Shown: positions 36,909 to 46,148, numbered from the stretch's first letter. The stretch is 52,775 nt of DNA from Gemmatimonadota bacterium (GCA_025358315.1 JANYKA010000056.1:1-52775), one strand, 5' to 3'. Program-made: numbers and translations. Notes: generated by a model from the sequence alone, not told the origin.

Positions 36909-37678
36909 AGGTTCAGATTCCGCGCCGCGACCATCCGGCGCACTTTCTCCCGAATCGTTCCCGCCGCCACGTGCACATAGTCGGGATGTTCGTACATATC
37001 AATTTCGGCGGGCAACGTGACCAGGTCGGAGTCGGGTGGGACGATCGCCAACTCCTGGTATTTCCGTAGCGTGCCTTTCCAGTTGCTGACGAGGTTCTCG
37101 TAGCAGTCGTGGATTTCGCTGAGGTAGTCGCCGGTAATGGTCTTGGCGTACGCGTCACCTTCGCTCGCACGCGTTGCCCGCCGCTTTTCGAGCAAGTCGG
37201 GCTCCGACCGCAGATACACGGTGAGGTCGGGCAGCCGGATGCGTTCGTTCTGCAACGTCTGAATGAACAGCGTGTTATACAGGCGGGCGTGAGCCATCGG
37301 CATCTCGCCCGAGTTGATCATCCGTCTCACGAATACTTCCGGGCCATCGAGAAACGGACGGTCTTCGAGAATGAGCACGCCGCTACGGCTCTCGCGCGTC
37401 ATCAAATGACGGATCTCGCGCTGTTGCAACACGCGCATATACAGAAAGGCTGTTTCCGTCGGGAAAATGTTCGCGACGCGGTTTTGATAGAACAGCTTGA
37501 GACATTCGTCGGTCAGCGAATCTTTTTCGACCCGCTCAGAGAATGCGTAGGTCTCGGCGTCGCCAAGGAGCCCTTGGATCTCAGTCCGGTAGGGCTCACT
37601 GGCGAGGGCATTCATGAGCGTCGTCTTCCCTGAGAAGAGGTTGCCCATGATGCCAATGTGAAAATTGCCGGGCGCCAT
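36905..37678 (-). CDS. Deoxynucleoside kinase-like protein, first of a pair
   Basis: A 257-residue P-loop kinase. GNLFSGKTT occupies residues 12-20, and ILEDRPFLDGPEVFVRRM matches the dNK E-D-R-S/P substrate motif. LPDLTVYLRSEPDLLEKRR matches the PDLxxYL-R strand followed by the LID Arg cluster. It is clearly related in plan to the gene that follows but is not a near-identical copy, so the pair is old or divergent. The analogy is the tandem dAK/dGK genes of Lactobacillus, whose products form a heterodimer; that such a complex forms here is inference. The 26-bp gap upstream separates it from a secreted-protein gene on the same strand. Confidence 0.85.
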   Translation of the reverse strand: MAPGNFHIGIMGNLFSGKTTLMNALASEPYRTEIQGLLGDAETYAFSERVEKDSLTDECLKLFYQNRVANIFPTETAFLYMRVLQQREIRHLMTRESRSGVLILEDRPFLDGPEVFVRRMINSGEMPMAHARLYNTLFIQTLQNERIRLPDLTVYLRSEPDLLEKRRATRASEGDAYAKTITGDYLSEIHDCYENLVSNWKGTLRKYQELAIVPPDSDLVTLPAEIDMYEHPDYVHVAAGTIREKVRRMVAARNLNL

Positions 37679-37704
37679 TGGCGTCTCTACAACCCTGCGA
37701 GTTG

Positions 37705-38409
37705 CTACTGCTTGATATACGTCAGGCCAGTGACCGTAGCTTCGGTGTTATGCGAAAAACGAATTCCGTAGATGCCGTCGGTGGATTTGAGTTTGCCGGC
37801 CGTCACGAGGGAAGCCTTGTCGTAGGAGCCAGCGACCGCGCCATTGATGACGCAATCAACTTTATCACCCTTGACCACGATGGCGATTTCCTGCGTGACC
37901 GATGCACCCGGGCCAGCGGCCTTATGGACGGCGTCGCTTGGCGCTCCACGTCCATTCATCTGAAATGCCGCCGGGCCAAACCCGCGCACGATAAAGTTCC
38001 CGCTGCCGTACGCCGCGCAGTACAAATAGCTCTGCGTGTCAGTGCCGAGATCATTGCCGGCGATCATGATGCCATACGGATGCGGATGACTGTTCAAATT
38101 CATGTATTTCGCTTCGGTAAACGTCGCGGTGACGGTGTAGTTGCCGCTGGCCTTGTTGGCCGGATTCCAGTAGGTCACCGACGGACCGGTGGTGACCTTC
38201 ATGCCCGTGCCTTCCTTCGACAGCTTCGAGTCGGAGAGCGTCTTCCCGGCTTTCTCCTCGTTGGCGTCGATTTTCCCCATCCAGCCCGGGATAGCGATCC
38301 CGCCGCCGGTGACCGTGCGGGATGTTTCTGTCTGGCCTTGCGCCACCGTAGTCTGCGGGGCGGAAATGAAAGCAGCGAGCACAAGTGCGGAACCGTAGAT
38401 GCGACGCAT
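37705..38409 (-). CDS. Secreted protein with a lectin-like (DUF1080-like) beta-sandwich
   Basis: A 234-residue protein with a signal peptide (MRRIYGSALVLAAFISAPQTTVAQ). The mature part alternates strands and turns in the manner of concanavalin-A-like or 3-keto-disaccharide-hydrolase-like (DUF1080) domains: VTTGPSVTYWNPANKASGNYTVTATF, YGIMIAGNDL, YLYCAAYGSGNFIVRGFG, EIAIVVKGDKVDCVINGAVAGSYD and GIYGIRFSHNTEATVTGLTY. I cannot name a catalytic residue with confidence. It is upstream of the kinase pair, separated by 26 bp, but being secreted it is unlikely to share their function. A TATAAT and a small palindrome lie upstream. Confidence 0.75.
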   Translation of the reverse strand: MRRIYGSALVLAAFISAPQTTVAQGQTETSRTVTGGGIAIPGWMGKIDANEEKAGKTLSDSKLSKEGTGMKVTTGPSVTYWNPANKASGNYTVTATFTEAKYMNLNSHPHPYGIMIAGNDLGTDTQSYLYCAAYGSGNFIVRGFGPAAFQMNGRGAPSDAVHKAAGPGASVTQEIAIVVKGDKVDCVINGAVAGSYDKASLVTAGKLKSTDGIYGIRFSHNTEATVTGLTYIKQ

Positions 38410-38444
38410 AGAAATCCTCTGGGCGATAGAGTGGACGATGGTGA

Positions 38445-38463
38445 ATTATACTCTCCGCGAGAG
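38445..38463 (-). promoter_or_regulatory. Candidate -10 box with adjoining inverted repeat
   Basis: On the minus strand a perfect TATAAT at 38445-38450 lies about 35 nt before the start of the secreted DUF1080-like gene. Directly 5' of it is CTCTC-GCG-GAGAG (38451-38463), a five-base inverted repeat in operator-like position. I see no good -35 at 17 nt spacing. Nothing else stands out in the 164-bp gap. Confidence 0.4.
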
Positions 38464-38573
38464 GTATCCGGCCACTGCACCGCAGTTCCCGTGGAGCCGT
38501 GTAGCGCTCGGGCGGTGAATCGGCCTAGCTTTCTACAGCATCCATTTCCCATTTCAGCAATTAAGGGTCGGCA

Positions 38574-40784
38574 ATGAAGAAACTCCTTTTGGTCCTCGTC
38601 ATCCTTTGCGGCGTCCGCGCGTCCGCCCAGTCACCGGCCGCCGACGTGGCGCGCTGGGAGCGCATTGCCACGGGCGTGACGATTGTCCGTGATGACTGGG
38701 GGATCGCGCATATCTCGGGAAAGACCGACGCTGATGCCGTGTTCGGGCTGCTGTATGCACAGGCCGAAGACGACTTTAATCGCGTTGAGACGAACTATCT
38801 CAATTCGATGGGGCGGTTGGCGGAGGCCGAAGGGGAGGGGCAACTATACAGCGATCTCCGGATGAAACTTTTCATCGATCCCATCGCGATGCGGGCGGAG
38901 TACGCAAAAAGTCCGGCGTGGCTCAAAGCGCTGATGAACGCCTTTGCTGATGGGTTGAATTTTTATCTGTACAAGCATCCGGATGTGACGCCGCGGGTCA
39001 TCAAGCATTTTGAACCGTGGATGGCGTTGACGTTCAGTGAAGGCAGTATTGGTGGCGACATCGAACGCGTGAATCTGGATCAACTCGAGGATTTCTATGG
39101 CGCCGGTCCGGTGAAACTCACCAGTGGTTCTGCCGCGACGCGTCCGCATGCGTCGTCCGTTGATGCCGATGATGCACGATACGTGGAGCCGACCGGATCG
39201 AATGGCATCGCCATTGCACCTTCGAACACCGCGGGGCACCACGCGTTGCTGCTGATCAATCCGCACACGTCGTTCTTTTTTCGCTCCGAGGTGCAGGTGA
39301 CCAGTGGTCAGGGACTCAATGCCTACGGAGCGGTGACGTGGGGGCAGTTCTTTGTCTATCAGGGATTCAACGAGCATGCGGGCTGGATGCACACGTCCAG
39401 CGGCGTGAATAACGTGAATGAATATTTGGAGAAGGTTATGAAGAAAGGCGAGCAGTTCTATTACACGCACGGCAAGGTGACGCGTCGAATTGCGGCGGCC
39501 AATATCACGGTTCCGTACAAAACGGCGTCGGGAATGAAGACGCGAACCTTCACGGTGTACAGGACGGCGCACGGACCGATCGTCAGGGCCGTTGGCGGCA
39601 AGTGGGTAAGTGTGGCGTTGATGCAGCAGCCGCTCAAGGCGCTCATCCAATCGTATTCGCGGACGAAGGCGAACAACTACGCATCGTTCCGCGCGACAAT
39701 GGAACTGCATACGAATTCATCCAACAATACGATTTTCGCTGACGCCGACGGCGACATCGCATATTTCCATGCGAATTTTATTCCGCGGCGTGATCCGAGG
39801 TTCGATTGGACCAACCCGGTGGACGGCAGCAATCCGGCGACCGACTGGAAAGGGGTACTATCCGTGGAGGAGAGCCCCAAACTGTTGAATCCTGCAAGCG
39901 GCTGGCTATATAACAGCAATAACTGGCCGTGGTCCGCGGCCGGGCCAAGCAGTCAAAAGAAAGAAGATTTTCCCGCGTATGTCGAGCGCGGTACAGAGTC
40001 GGCCCGCGGATTGCACGCGCTCCGCGTCCTCTCGAATACGAAAGATTTCACGGTAAATTCATTGATCACCGCGGCCTATGACAGTTACCTGCCCGCATTC
40101 GAAAAAATGATTCCGGCACTGCTCAGGGCGTACGATCAGACCGCGTTCTCCAATCCCCTCACGGCAAAACTGAAAGAGCAAATCGCTGTCCTTCGGGCGT
40201 GGGATTACCGCTGGTCGTCAAACTCGGTCGCGACGTCGCTGGCGATTTACTTTGGTGAAGATGCGGCGCGCCGGGTGGTGCGCGATGCCCGCTTGTCCGG
40301 TATTCCAGCCGACGAGTACATCTCCACTAGGGCCAACCAGGATCAATTGTTGCAATCCCTGTCTTACGCCAGCGACCGGCTCGCGACCGATTTCGGAACA
40401 TGGAATACACCGTGGGGCGACATCAACCGGTTCCAGCGACTCACCGGTGACATCGTGCAACCGTTCAGTGACGCGGGGCCAAGTTTGCCGGTGGGGTTTG
40501 TATCGTCACGCTGGGGTTCGCTCGCGTCGTTTGGCGCACGCGCTTATCCAGGTACGAAGAAATGGTACGGCACGAGTGGCAACAGCTTTGTCGCGGTTGT
40601 GGAATTTGGCGACAGCGTGCGCGCCAAAGCGGTGACGGCTGGCGGCGAGAGCGGCAACCCAAAGTCCCAACACTTCAACGATCAAGCGAAGCGCTACAGC
40701 ACGGGTGAGTTGAGGGATGTGTACTTCTATCCGTCGCAACTCCAAGGGCATACGGAGCGGACGTACCATCCTGGGGGGCAGTAG
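38574..40784 (+). CDS. Secreted penicillin-acylase-family Ntn hydrolase
   Basis: A 736-residue protein with a signal peptide (MKKLLLVLVILCGVRASAQ). It fits the penicillin/aculeacin acylase family: VTIVRDDWGIAHISGKTDADAVFGLLYAQAEDDF is the A-chain start, and EPTGSNGIAIAPSNTAGHHALLLINPH holds the autoproteolysis site. Ser209 would become the N-terminal nucleophile of the B-chain. The family cleaves amide-linked acyl groups, including N-acyl-homoserine lactones, penicillins and lipopeptides, in the periplasm; the substrate here is not determinable. A possible quorum-quenching role is inference only. The gene is divergent from the DUF1080-like gene and convergent with the BNR gene. Confidence 0.93.
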   Translation: MKKLLLVLVILCGVRASAQSPAADVARWERIATGVTIVRDDWGIAHISGKTDADAVFGLLYAQAEDDFNRVETNYLNSMGRLAEAEGEGQLYSDLRMKLFIDPIAMRAEYAKSPAWLKALMNAFADGLNFYLYKHPDVTPRVIKHFEPWMALTFSEGSIGGDIERVNLDQLEDFYGAGPVKLTSGSAATRPHASSVDADDARYVEPTGSNGIAIAPSNTAGHHALLLINPHTSFFFRSEVQVTSGQGLNAYGAVTWGQFFVYQGFNEHAGWMHTSSGVNNVNEYLEKVMKKGEQFYYTHGKVTRRIAAANITVPYKTASGMKTRTFTVYRTAHGPIVRAVGGKWVSVALMQQPLKALIQSYSRTKANNYASFRATMELHTNSSNNTIFADADGDIAYFHANFIPRRDPRFDWTNPVDGSNPATDWKGVLSVEESPKLLNPASGWLYNSNNWPWSAAGPSSQKKEDFPAYVERGTESARGLHALRVLSNTKDFTVNSLITAAYDSYLPAFEKMIPALLRAYDQTAFSNPLTAKLKEQIAVLRAWDYRWSSNSVATSLAIYFGEDAARRVVRDARLSGIPADEYISTRANQDQLLQSLSYASDRLATDFGTWNTPWGDINRFQRLTGDIVQPFSDAGPSLPVGFVSSRWGSLASFGARAYPGTKKWYGTSGNSFVAVVEFGDSVRAKAVTAGGESGNPKSQHFNDQAKRYSTGELRDVYFYPSQLQGHTERTYHPGGQ

Positions 40785-40793
40785 CAAAACAGA

Positions 40794-40826
40794 GGCGAAC
40801 AATTCAGTTCGTAGTTCCCGTTCGCC
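40794..40826. terminator. Weak candidate hairpin between convergent acylase and BNR genes
   Basis: GGCGAAC at 40794-40800 pairs with GTTCGCC at 40820-40826 with a 19-nt loop. No good T-run follows immediately, so termination here is uncertain. Confidence 0.35.
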
Positions 40827-40850
40827 CTGCAACGTTCGCCGCTTTTCAAT

Positions 40851-43800
40851 TCATGGTTGACCGCTGGCTTTACGTTTGGCATTGAGTCCCGCGAGACCGC
40901 TGGTTTTCACGGCGTTCCACCTCGCCATCACTACACTCAGGTCGACCCGCGCCTTACTACACGCGGCCACCTGTACGGCCGTCGGTGCAACGTCCGCACT
41001 TTGCATCGCCATTGCCGATCCCAACAATTCACTACTGACACCTGCCAGCGTCACGGCATTAGCCGTCGCGGCCCCCCGTCCGCCTGCACCACGCCCGCCG
41101 CGGCCGCCTCCCATTGCAGGAGCTGGTGCAAGCGATTCGACTTTGGCCTTGAATGCGTCGATGTCCGCCCCCGAGAGTTTCGAAAGCTGTGACACCAATG
41201 TCCGCGCCTCAGTTGCGGCATCATGTGCCGCACGGGCGCCGGCGTACATCTCCTTTGTGAGCGCAGCAAGTTGAGTCAGTGCTGCGGCCGGCGTTTTCAC
41301 ACGTGGATCGAGCCGCAGCGTGAGTGGCTGAGTGACGCTCTTGCCATCCACGGTGAGGCGCACGGTGTAGGCACCCGGTGGAGCCCACGGCGAATTGGCC
41401 GCGGTATACGTCCGATGTGGCACCGCACCGGGCGAGCCGTCATCACCGCCGCGACCGCCACCATCACCGGCGATCGGATCGTAATGCATATCCCAGTTGA
41501 ACCGGTGCATGCCTTTCTGACCTGAGAGGATAAGCGACGGCGCCGGCCAGTACAGTGGCAGCCCGCAGTCAGTGGCGTTCGGGTCGAGCTGGCAAAGTTG
41601 ATTGTATTTATCCGGATCCGTTGCCGGTGCCGGGCTCGCGACGCGTTCGTCACCAGCATACGAGCGAACGACGTTTTTGGTAGCATCAAGAATGTCGAGT
41701 TTCACCGCGCCCGATGCGTTGGCATTGAGGTAGTAGTCAATCAGCGCGCCGAACGGCGGGTTCTCACCCGCTGGAACTTCCGGCGGCCACGGTGTGGGAT
41801 CGTTGGTGGCAAAACGCACGCGAACTGCCGTCGCCGGTTTAAATAGATAGGTGCCGCCGCCGGTCGCTGCGGCCGCGGCCTGTCGGAGCGGTGTCACGTT
41901 ATCGAGAATATAAAACCCACGACCGTGCGTCGCCGCGACAAGATCCGAGCAGAGACAGCTGCTGTCGTCCTTTACCTGAATGTCGCGCACCGCAATCGGT
42001 GGCATATCGAGCTTAAGTGATTGCCAGTGATCGCCATCGTCGAACGAGACCCACACTTGCAAGTCGGTCGACGCGTACAGCAGTCCTTTCTTCCGCGGAT
42101 CTTCTCGAATGGAATTCGATACGGCGCCCGGCGCGATACCGTTGTTGATCTCCGTCCACGACTTGCCACCATCGTGCGTGCGCCAGAAGTGGGGATTCAT
42201 GTCATCGATCCGCATCGTATTCGCGGCGGCATACGCCGTGAGATTGTCGAAGTGTCCGGCATCAATATTGAAAATTCGCGTCCACGGCTTAATCGCTGCG
42301 GGCGTAACGTTCATCCACCTGGCGCCGCCATCCATCGTCATCTGGATGTTGCCGTCATCGGTGCCAGCCCAAAGAATGTTCACATTCTTCGGCCCGGCGG
42401 AGAGTGCGGTGATAGCCCCCAACGGGCCTGTCGGTGCGGAGCTGGCGTACTTTCCCGCACTCGCTGGTACGGCCCACGTTTGACGCGCCAGATCCGGGCT
42501 GATACGGGTCCAGCTGTGCCCCCGGTTGAGCGTCTTGAACACGGCATTCGAAACGTAAAAAAGGAGATCCGGGTTAACCGGCGACCACACAATCGGCATC
42601 GTCCGGACATTGCGATTGAAGTCCGGCATCCGAAGCGACGCATCCGGGCCAAGCAGTGTTGTCTGCCCGGTCTTCCGATTGTACAACGAGACGTTTGACC
42701 GCTGGCTGCCGAACACCATATCCGGATCTTTCGGATCCGACGCGCCGATGCCGTATTCCTGAATGTTGACGGGGTGCCAATCGTGGAACGTGATTTCACC
42801 ATCCATCGAGCGGCTGTCCACACACGCCGAACCGGAATCTTGTTGCCCGCCGCAGACACGATAGGGGAAATTCATATCCGTGGACACGTGATACATCGCC
42901 GCCGTCGGCTGGCCGTACCAGTTGCTCCACGATTTTCCGCGATTCGCCGAGACCACACCGCCCTGATCCGCTACCTGCAAAATGATGTCGGAGTTGTTCG
43001 GATTGATCCACGTCTTCTGATAATCATCGCCGCCGGGCGCGCCACGGACTGCGGTCCAGCTGAGGCCAGCATCTTCGGTGCGCCAGAGAACGGTCGACGA
43101 ACTGTAGATCACATTCTGATTTTTGGGATCAACCGTGATCGTCGGCAGGTCACCGCCACCAATGCGAACGAGCGGGCGGTTATCCGCCGGCCGCGCCGAT
43201 TGTCCCGACGGCGCGGGGCCGTCATTCGCGGCGAGATGCCAGTGCTCTCCGCCATCCGTTGACTTATAAAAGCCGACTGTGCCGCCGGCGCCGCGCCCGC
43301 CACCCGCGACGGCCGCTCCGGCGACCATCGCGTACACGACGTTCGATTGACTAGGCGCGATCGCGAGATTCGCCTCAATGATCGACGGTAACCCGTCCGT
43401 GAGGTGCTTCCATGTGCTGCCCCCGTCCGTGGATTTGTAAATTCCGTTGCCTTTGCCGTCGCCGGCACCGCCAAATCCGCCGCCCTCGATAAAACTCTGC
43501 TGCTGCTCCCAGAGTGCGGCATACACGACATTCGCGTCGTTCGGATCAATCCGCACATCGTTCGCGCTTGTGTACTCATCCTTGTACAGAACGTTCTGAA
43601 AACTCTTGCCGCCATCGATCGAGCGAAACACGCCCCGCTCGGTATTCGGGCCATAGGGATGGCCGAGTACGGCGACAAAAATCCGATTCGGGTTCTTGGC
43701 GTCGACCTCGATCTGCGCAATCATCTGACTGTCGAACAGCCCGAGATGCGTCCACGTTTTTCCGGCGTCGGTAGACTTGTACATCCCGTCGCCGGTGGCG

Positions 43801-44147
43801 AGATCGGGGCGAATAATTCCGGCGCCCGTGCCGACATAAATGACATTCGGATCAGAGGGTGCAACGGCAATGGCGCCGATTGATCCGGTGCCTGCCTGGT
43901 CGAACACCGCTTCCCAGTTGGAGCCGTAGTCGGTTGAGCGCCAGACGCCGCCATTGTCAAAGCCGATATAGAAAATATTCGGCTGGCTGGGCACACCAGA
44001 CAGTGCCCGGGCTCGACCGGCGCGAGTTGGTCCGATCTGTCGCCAATGCATCGCAGCGTAGAAGTCTGGCGACTGAGCCGCTATAGCGGTGACGGAGGCC
44101 AGAAGGCCAAGGACAACCATCGAAAAACGCGAAAGCTTGGTGCGCAC
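40851..44147 (-). CDS. Secreted BNR/VPS10-like beta-propeller protein
   Basis: A 1098-residue protein full of BNR (Asp-box) repeats such as STDYGSNWEAV, STDAGKTWTHLG, STDGGSTWKHL, TEDAGLSWTAV and THDGGKSWTEI, so two large propellers of the sortilin/VPS10 or photosystem-assembly type are likely. It carries a signal peptide (MRTKLSRFSMVVLGLLASVTAIAAQ). I place the start at GTG 44147 because AGGTGG lies 5 nt upstream; the frame is open to 44189. The C-terminal part adds a beta-sandwich-like segment and a Gly/Arg-rich tail (GGRGGRGAGGRG). The family is often labelled glycosyl hydrolase, but no sialidase Arg triad is evident to me, so a binding or structural role is equally possible. Confidence 0.88.
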   Translation of the reverse strand: MRTKLSRFSMVVLGLLASVTAIAAQSPDFYAAMHWRQIGPTRAGRARALSGVPSQPNIFYIGFDNGGVWRSTDYGSNWEAVFDQAGTGSIGAIAVAPSDPNVIYVGTGAGIIRPDLATGDGMYKSTDAGKTWTHLGLFDSQMIAQIEVDAKNPNRIFVAVLGHPYGPNTERGVFRSIDGGKSFQNVLYKDEYTSANDVRIDPNDANVVYAALWEQQQSFIEGGGFGGAGDGKGNGIYKSTDGGSTWKHLTDGLPSIIEANLAIAPSQSNVVYAMVAGAAVAGGGRGAGGTVGFYKSTDGGEHWHLAANDGPAPSGQSARPADNRPLVRIGGGDLPTITVDPKNQNVIYSSSTVLWRTEDAGLSWTAVRGAPGGDDYQKTWINPNNSDIILQVADQGGVVSANRGKSWSNWYGQPTAAMYHVSTDMNFPYRVCGGQQDSGSACVDSRSMDGEITFHDWHPVNIQEYGIGASDPKDPDMVFGSQRSNVSLYNRKTGQTTLLGPDASLRMPDFNRNVRTMPIVWSPVNPDLLFYVSNAVFKTLNRGHSWTRISPDLARQTWAVPASAGKYASSAPTGPLGAITALSAGPKNVNILWAGTDDGNIQMTMDGGARWMNVTPAAIKPWTRIFNIDAGHFDNLTAYAAANTMRIDDMNPHFWRTHDGGKSWTEINNGIAPGAVSNSIREDPRKKGLLYASTDLQVWVSFDDGDHWQSLKLDMPPIAVRDIQVKDDSSCLCSDLVAATHGRGFYILDNVTPLRQAAAAATGGGTYLFKPATAVRVRFATNDPTPWPPEVPAGENPPFGALIDYYLNANASGAVKLDILDATKNVVRSYAGDERVASPAPATDPDKYNQLCQLDPNATDCGLPLYWPAPSLILSGQKGMHRFNWDMHYDPIAGDGGGRGGDDGSPGAVPHRTYTAANSPWAPPGAYTVRLTVDGKSVTQPLTLRLDPRVKTPAAALTQLAALTKEMYAGARAAHDAATEARTLVSQLSKLSGADIDAFKAKVESLAPAPAMGGGRGGRGAGGRGAATANAVTLAGVSSELLGSAMAMQSADVAPTAVQVAACSKARVDLSVVMARWNAVKTSGLAGLNAKRKASGQP

Positions 44148-44225
44148 TGAGACCACCTTTGTGAGTTGAGCGATGCAAGGTTGAGTCAAGCTGACACTAA
44201 TATGGAAGCGGTTGCCCTGATCGGC

Positions 44226-44243
44226 GATAGCACGGATGCTATC
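44226..44243. repeat. Inverted repeat in the divergent gap before the 161-aa gene
   Basis: GATAGCA at 44226-44232 and TGCTATC at 44237-44243 flank a 4-nt loop (CGGA). It ends 8 nt before the ATG at 44252 and so could affect initiation, or act as an operator for the divergent pair. Confidence 0.5.
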
Positions 44244-44251
44244 TTACAGCC

Positions 44252-44737
44252 ATGTCTACGCCATCTCCCTATCGCTCGCTCCCTGCGGCCCGCCGAGCGG
44301 CTATTGTCACGCAGGCCATGAAACTTCATCGCGAACTTCGCACTCTCTACGCGCAGCGATTGGTGGCGCGCGGCGGTGGTTTTCGCGCCGTGACGGTGCA
44401 GTCGTGGCCAGTCGATCGGCTGGCCCGTGAAGTGGTGCGACTGAACGCCGAGACGGTCCAGGACGAGCTGGATTTGCTCCATCTGCTCTATGTGGAGCTT
44501 GAGCCGGCAATCCAGATGGCGTTCCTCGATACCGCTGGCGTGCCGCACGAGCAAGGGAAGATTGCCGAGAACGTGGAACCGCCATTCGCCGATGCCGCAA
44601 CCGTGGCACGGGCCGCAAAAGCGGTGCGCGAGCATTATGGCGACGATGGCCGGCACTATCTCACGACCATCGCGACGTATAATCTCGCCTCGTGGCCGGG
44701 ACTCGATCGCGTCTTAGCGGAAATGGACCGCACGTAG
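44252..44737 (+). CDS. Hypothetical protein, helical, 161 residues
   Basis: I do not recognise this protein. It is 161 residues, predicted mostly alpha-helical and acidic in the second half, with no signal peptide or membrane segment. The sequence runs AIVTQAMKLHRELRTLYAQRL, then TVQSWPVDRLAREVVRLNAETVQDELDLLHLLYVELEPAIQMAFLDTAGVPHEQ, then AKAVREHYGDDGRHYLTTIATYN. Its length, clean boundaries and a terminator right after it argue for a real gene. It stands alone between the BNR gene and the regulatory-domain gene. A role cannot be assigned. Confidence 0.75.
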   Translation: MSTPSPYRSLPAARRAAIVTQAMKLHRELRTLYAQRLVARGGGFRAVTVQSWPVDRLAREVVRLNAETVQDELDLLHLLYVELEPAIQMAFLDTAGVPHEQGKIAENVEPPFADAATVARAAKAVREHYGDDGRHYLTTIATYNLASWPGLDRVLAEMDRT

Positions 44738-44752
44738 TCCCAACCATTCCTC

Positions 44753-44785
44753 GCCCGCGTCCGGAAACAGCTCCGGTGCGCGGGC
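44753..44785. terminator. Bidirectional hairpin terminator
   Basis: GCCCGCG at 44753-44759 pairs with CGCGGGC at 44779-44785, with an inner stem CCGGA/TCCGG. It lies between two convergent genes and touches the stop of the minus-strand gene. The T-run is poor, so efficiency is uncertain. Confidence 0.6.
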
Positions 44786-45837
44786 TATGGCTCCGCCGGA
44801 TTACGGCGTAGCCATTCGAATTCGACCAGCCGCTGTTCTTCCGTCTCGGCGATGGTGTTCCATCGACCACGCGAGTGACGCAACGACGTGATGCCATTCA
44901 CGTCGTGAATGACGACAATCGACGGCGACACTTCGCTAAAGAGCGTGGTCACACGAACGGCGGTCACCTGCGGTAGCTCCTTCAACATTTTCGTCAACTG
45001 AAGCTCGGCGGACCGGATCTGATAAGTTTTCGCGTCCAGCAGGATCGACCCGTTGACATCCGGTGTGCGAATTTGGATATCGGCGCGAAATTCGATGCGG
45101 ATCGAAACCCCATCGCGTGTCGAGTCCACTCCCGCATAGCGGAAACAATGATTGTTCAGAAATTCGTAGCTGGCGAAATCCCGGAGAGTGGGGAGGTGCA
45201 TGACGTACCCGCGATTGCCGGTGCGTTCGACGACGTCGCCCATCTTGTATTCCCACCCGTGACCGTCCGTGCGGATTTCCAGCGTGTCGATCGCCGCCGG
45301 GCCACGTCCGCTGTCGCCGCGCATCTCGCGATGCGAGCGGACCATTTTGTACCCGAACGGAAAGGAATCCGTGAGCAGTTGGTAGTGTTCTGCGTTTAGC
45401 CGGAGCTGGCCAACGACCGCCGCAAAGTCAGGCTCGATGTCGGCGTTTGGACGTCCGGGCTTGGTACACGCCGACGACGCAGTGACCTTGAACGCCGCCA
45501 ACTCTACGGAGAAGCGCTTCAGGGCAATCCTGATTCGCGGTGTCGCATCGCCGGCTGCAAAGTCGACGCTGACCTCGGCTGGCACGAACCCAATATGAGT
45601 GGCGCGGAGCCGATACTTGCCCGGTTCCATACCCGTGAACGCGAATATGCCAGCGTCAGAGGTAAAAGTCTGGCGTTCCATGCCCAACACCGTGACCATC
45701 GCGTGTCCCAGCGGCGTCCCCGATTCAGCGCTGATGACATCGCCGACCATCAGTCGGGCGATGCTTTGGGCGGCGGCGACGCGGAACGTGCCGAATACCA
45801 GTACGAACAGGAGCGGGCGATAATGGAGGGCGCGCAT
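44785..45837 (-). CDS. Secreted protein with carboxypeptidase-regulatory-like domain
   Basis: A 350-residue exported protein from the ATG at 45837 ([24 protein letters not shown]); the frame is open to 45870. After the signal is a CarboxypepD_reg-like beta-sandwich: [24 protein letters not shown]...[28 protein letters not shown], a fold common at the N-terminus of SusC/TonB-type and surface proteins. The remaining 240 residues ([23 protein letters not shown] onward) form strand-rich sequence I do not recognise. No TonB box or outer-membrane barrel is seen, so it is not a receptor itself. It may be an envelope-anchored accessory protein. Confidence 0.8.
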   Translation of the reverse strand: MRALHYRPLLFVLVFGTFRVAAAQSIARLMVGDVISAESGTPLGHAMVTVLGMERQTFTSDAGIFAFTGMEPGKYRLRATHIGFVPAEVSVDFAAGDATPRIRIALKRFSVELAAFKVTASSACTKPGRPNADIEPDFAAVVGQLRLNAEHYQLLTDSFPFGYKMVRSHREMRGDSGRGPAAIDTLEIRTDGHGWEYKMGDVVERTGNRGYVMHLPTLRDFASYEFLNNHCFRYAGVDSTRDGVSIRIEFRADIQIRTPDVNGSILLDAKTYQIRSAELQLTKMLKELPQVTAVRVTTLFSEVSPSIVVIHDVNGITSLRHSRGRWNTIAETEEQRLVEFEWLRRNPAEP

Positions 45838-45895
45838 AGATTTAGTTAACGACACGTATAGGGCATACACCGTTCACGAACAAAAAGGACAGAGG

Positions 45896-46111
45896 ATGGT
45901 GCAACCAAATAACCCGCTACACGGAGTAACACTTGAAACCATCCTCGAGGAGCTCGTACGCCGTCATGGATGGCCCGCATTAGGACGGGAAATTAACATA
46001 CGGTGCTTCACGTACGACCCCAGCGTCAAATCTTCTTTGGCATTTCTGCGGAAGACGCCATGGGCGCGGGCAAAGGTTGAGGCGCTGTATCTCAGTGGAA
46101 ATCAACGATGA
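45896..46111 (+). CDS. VF530-family small DNA-binding-type protein (DUF2132)
   Basis: A 71-residue protein covering the whole VF530/DUF2132 domain: [60 protein letters not shown]. The family is small and basic, with a proposed DNA-binding role inferred from structure. An AGAGG lies directly before the ATG, and the frame is too short to be chance given the family match. It is divergent from the regulatory-domain gene across a 58-bp gap and convergent with rsmD. Confidence 0.93.
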   Translation: MVQPNNPLHGVTLETILEELVRRHGWPALGREINIRCFTYDPSVKSSLAFLRKTPWARAKVEALYLSGNQR

Positions 46112-46148
46112 CACGAATCCGGATTCGGATACGGTGTTCTGCCCGTCG

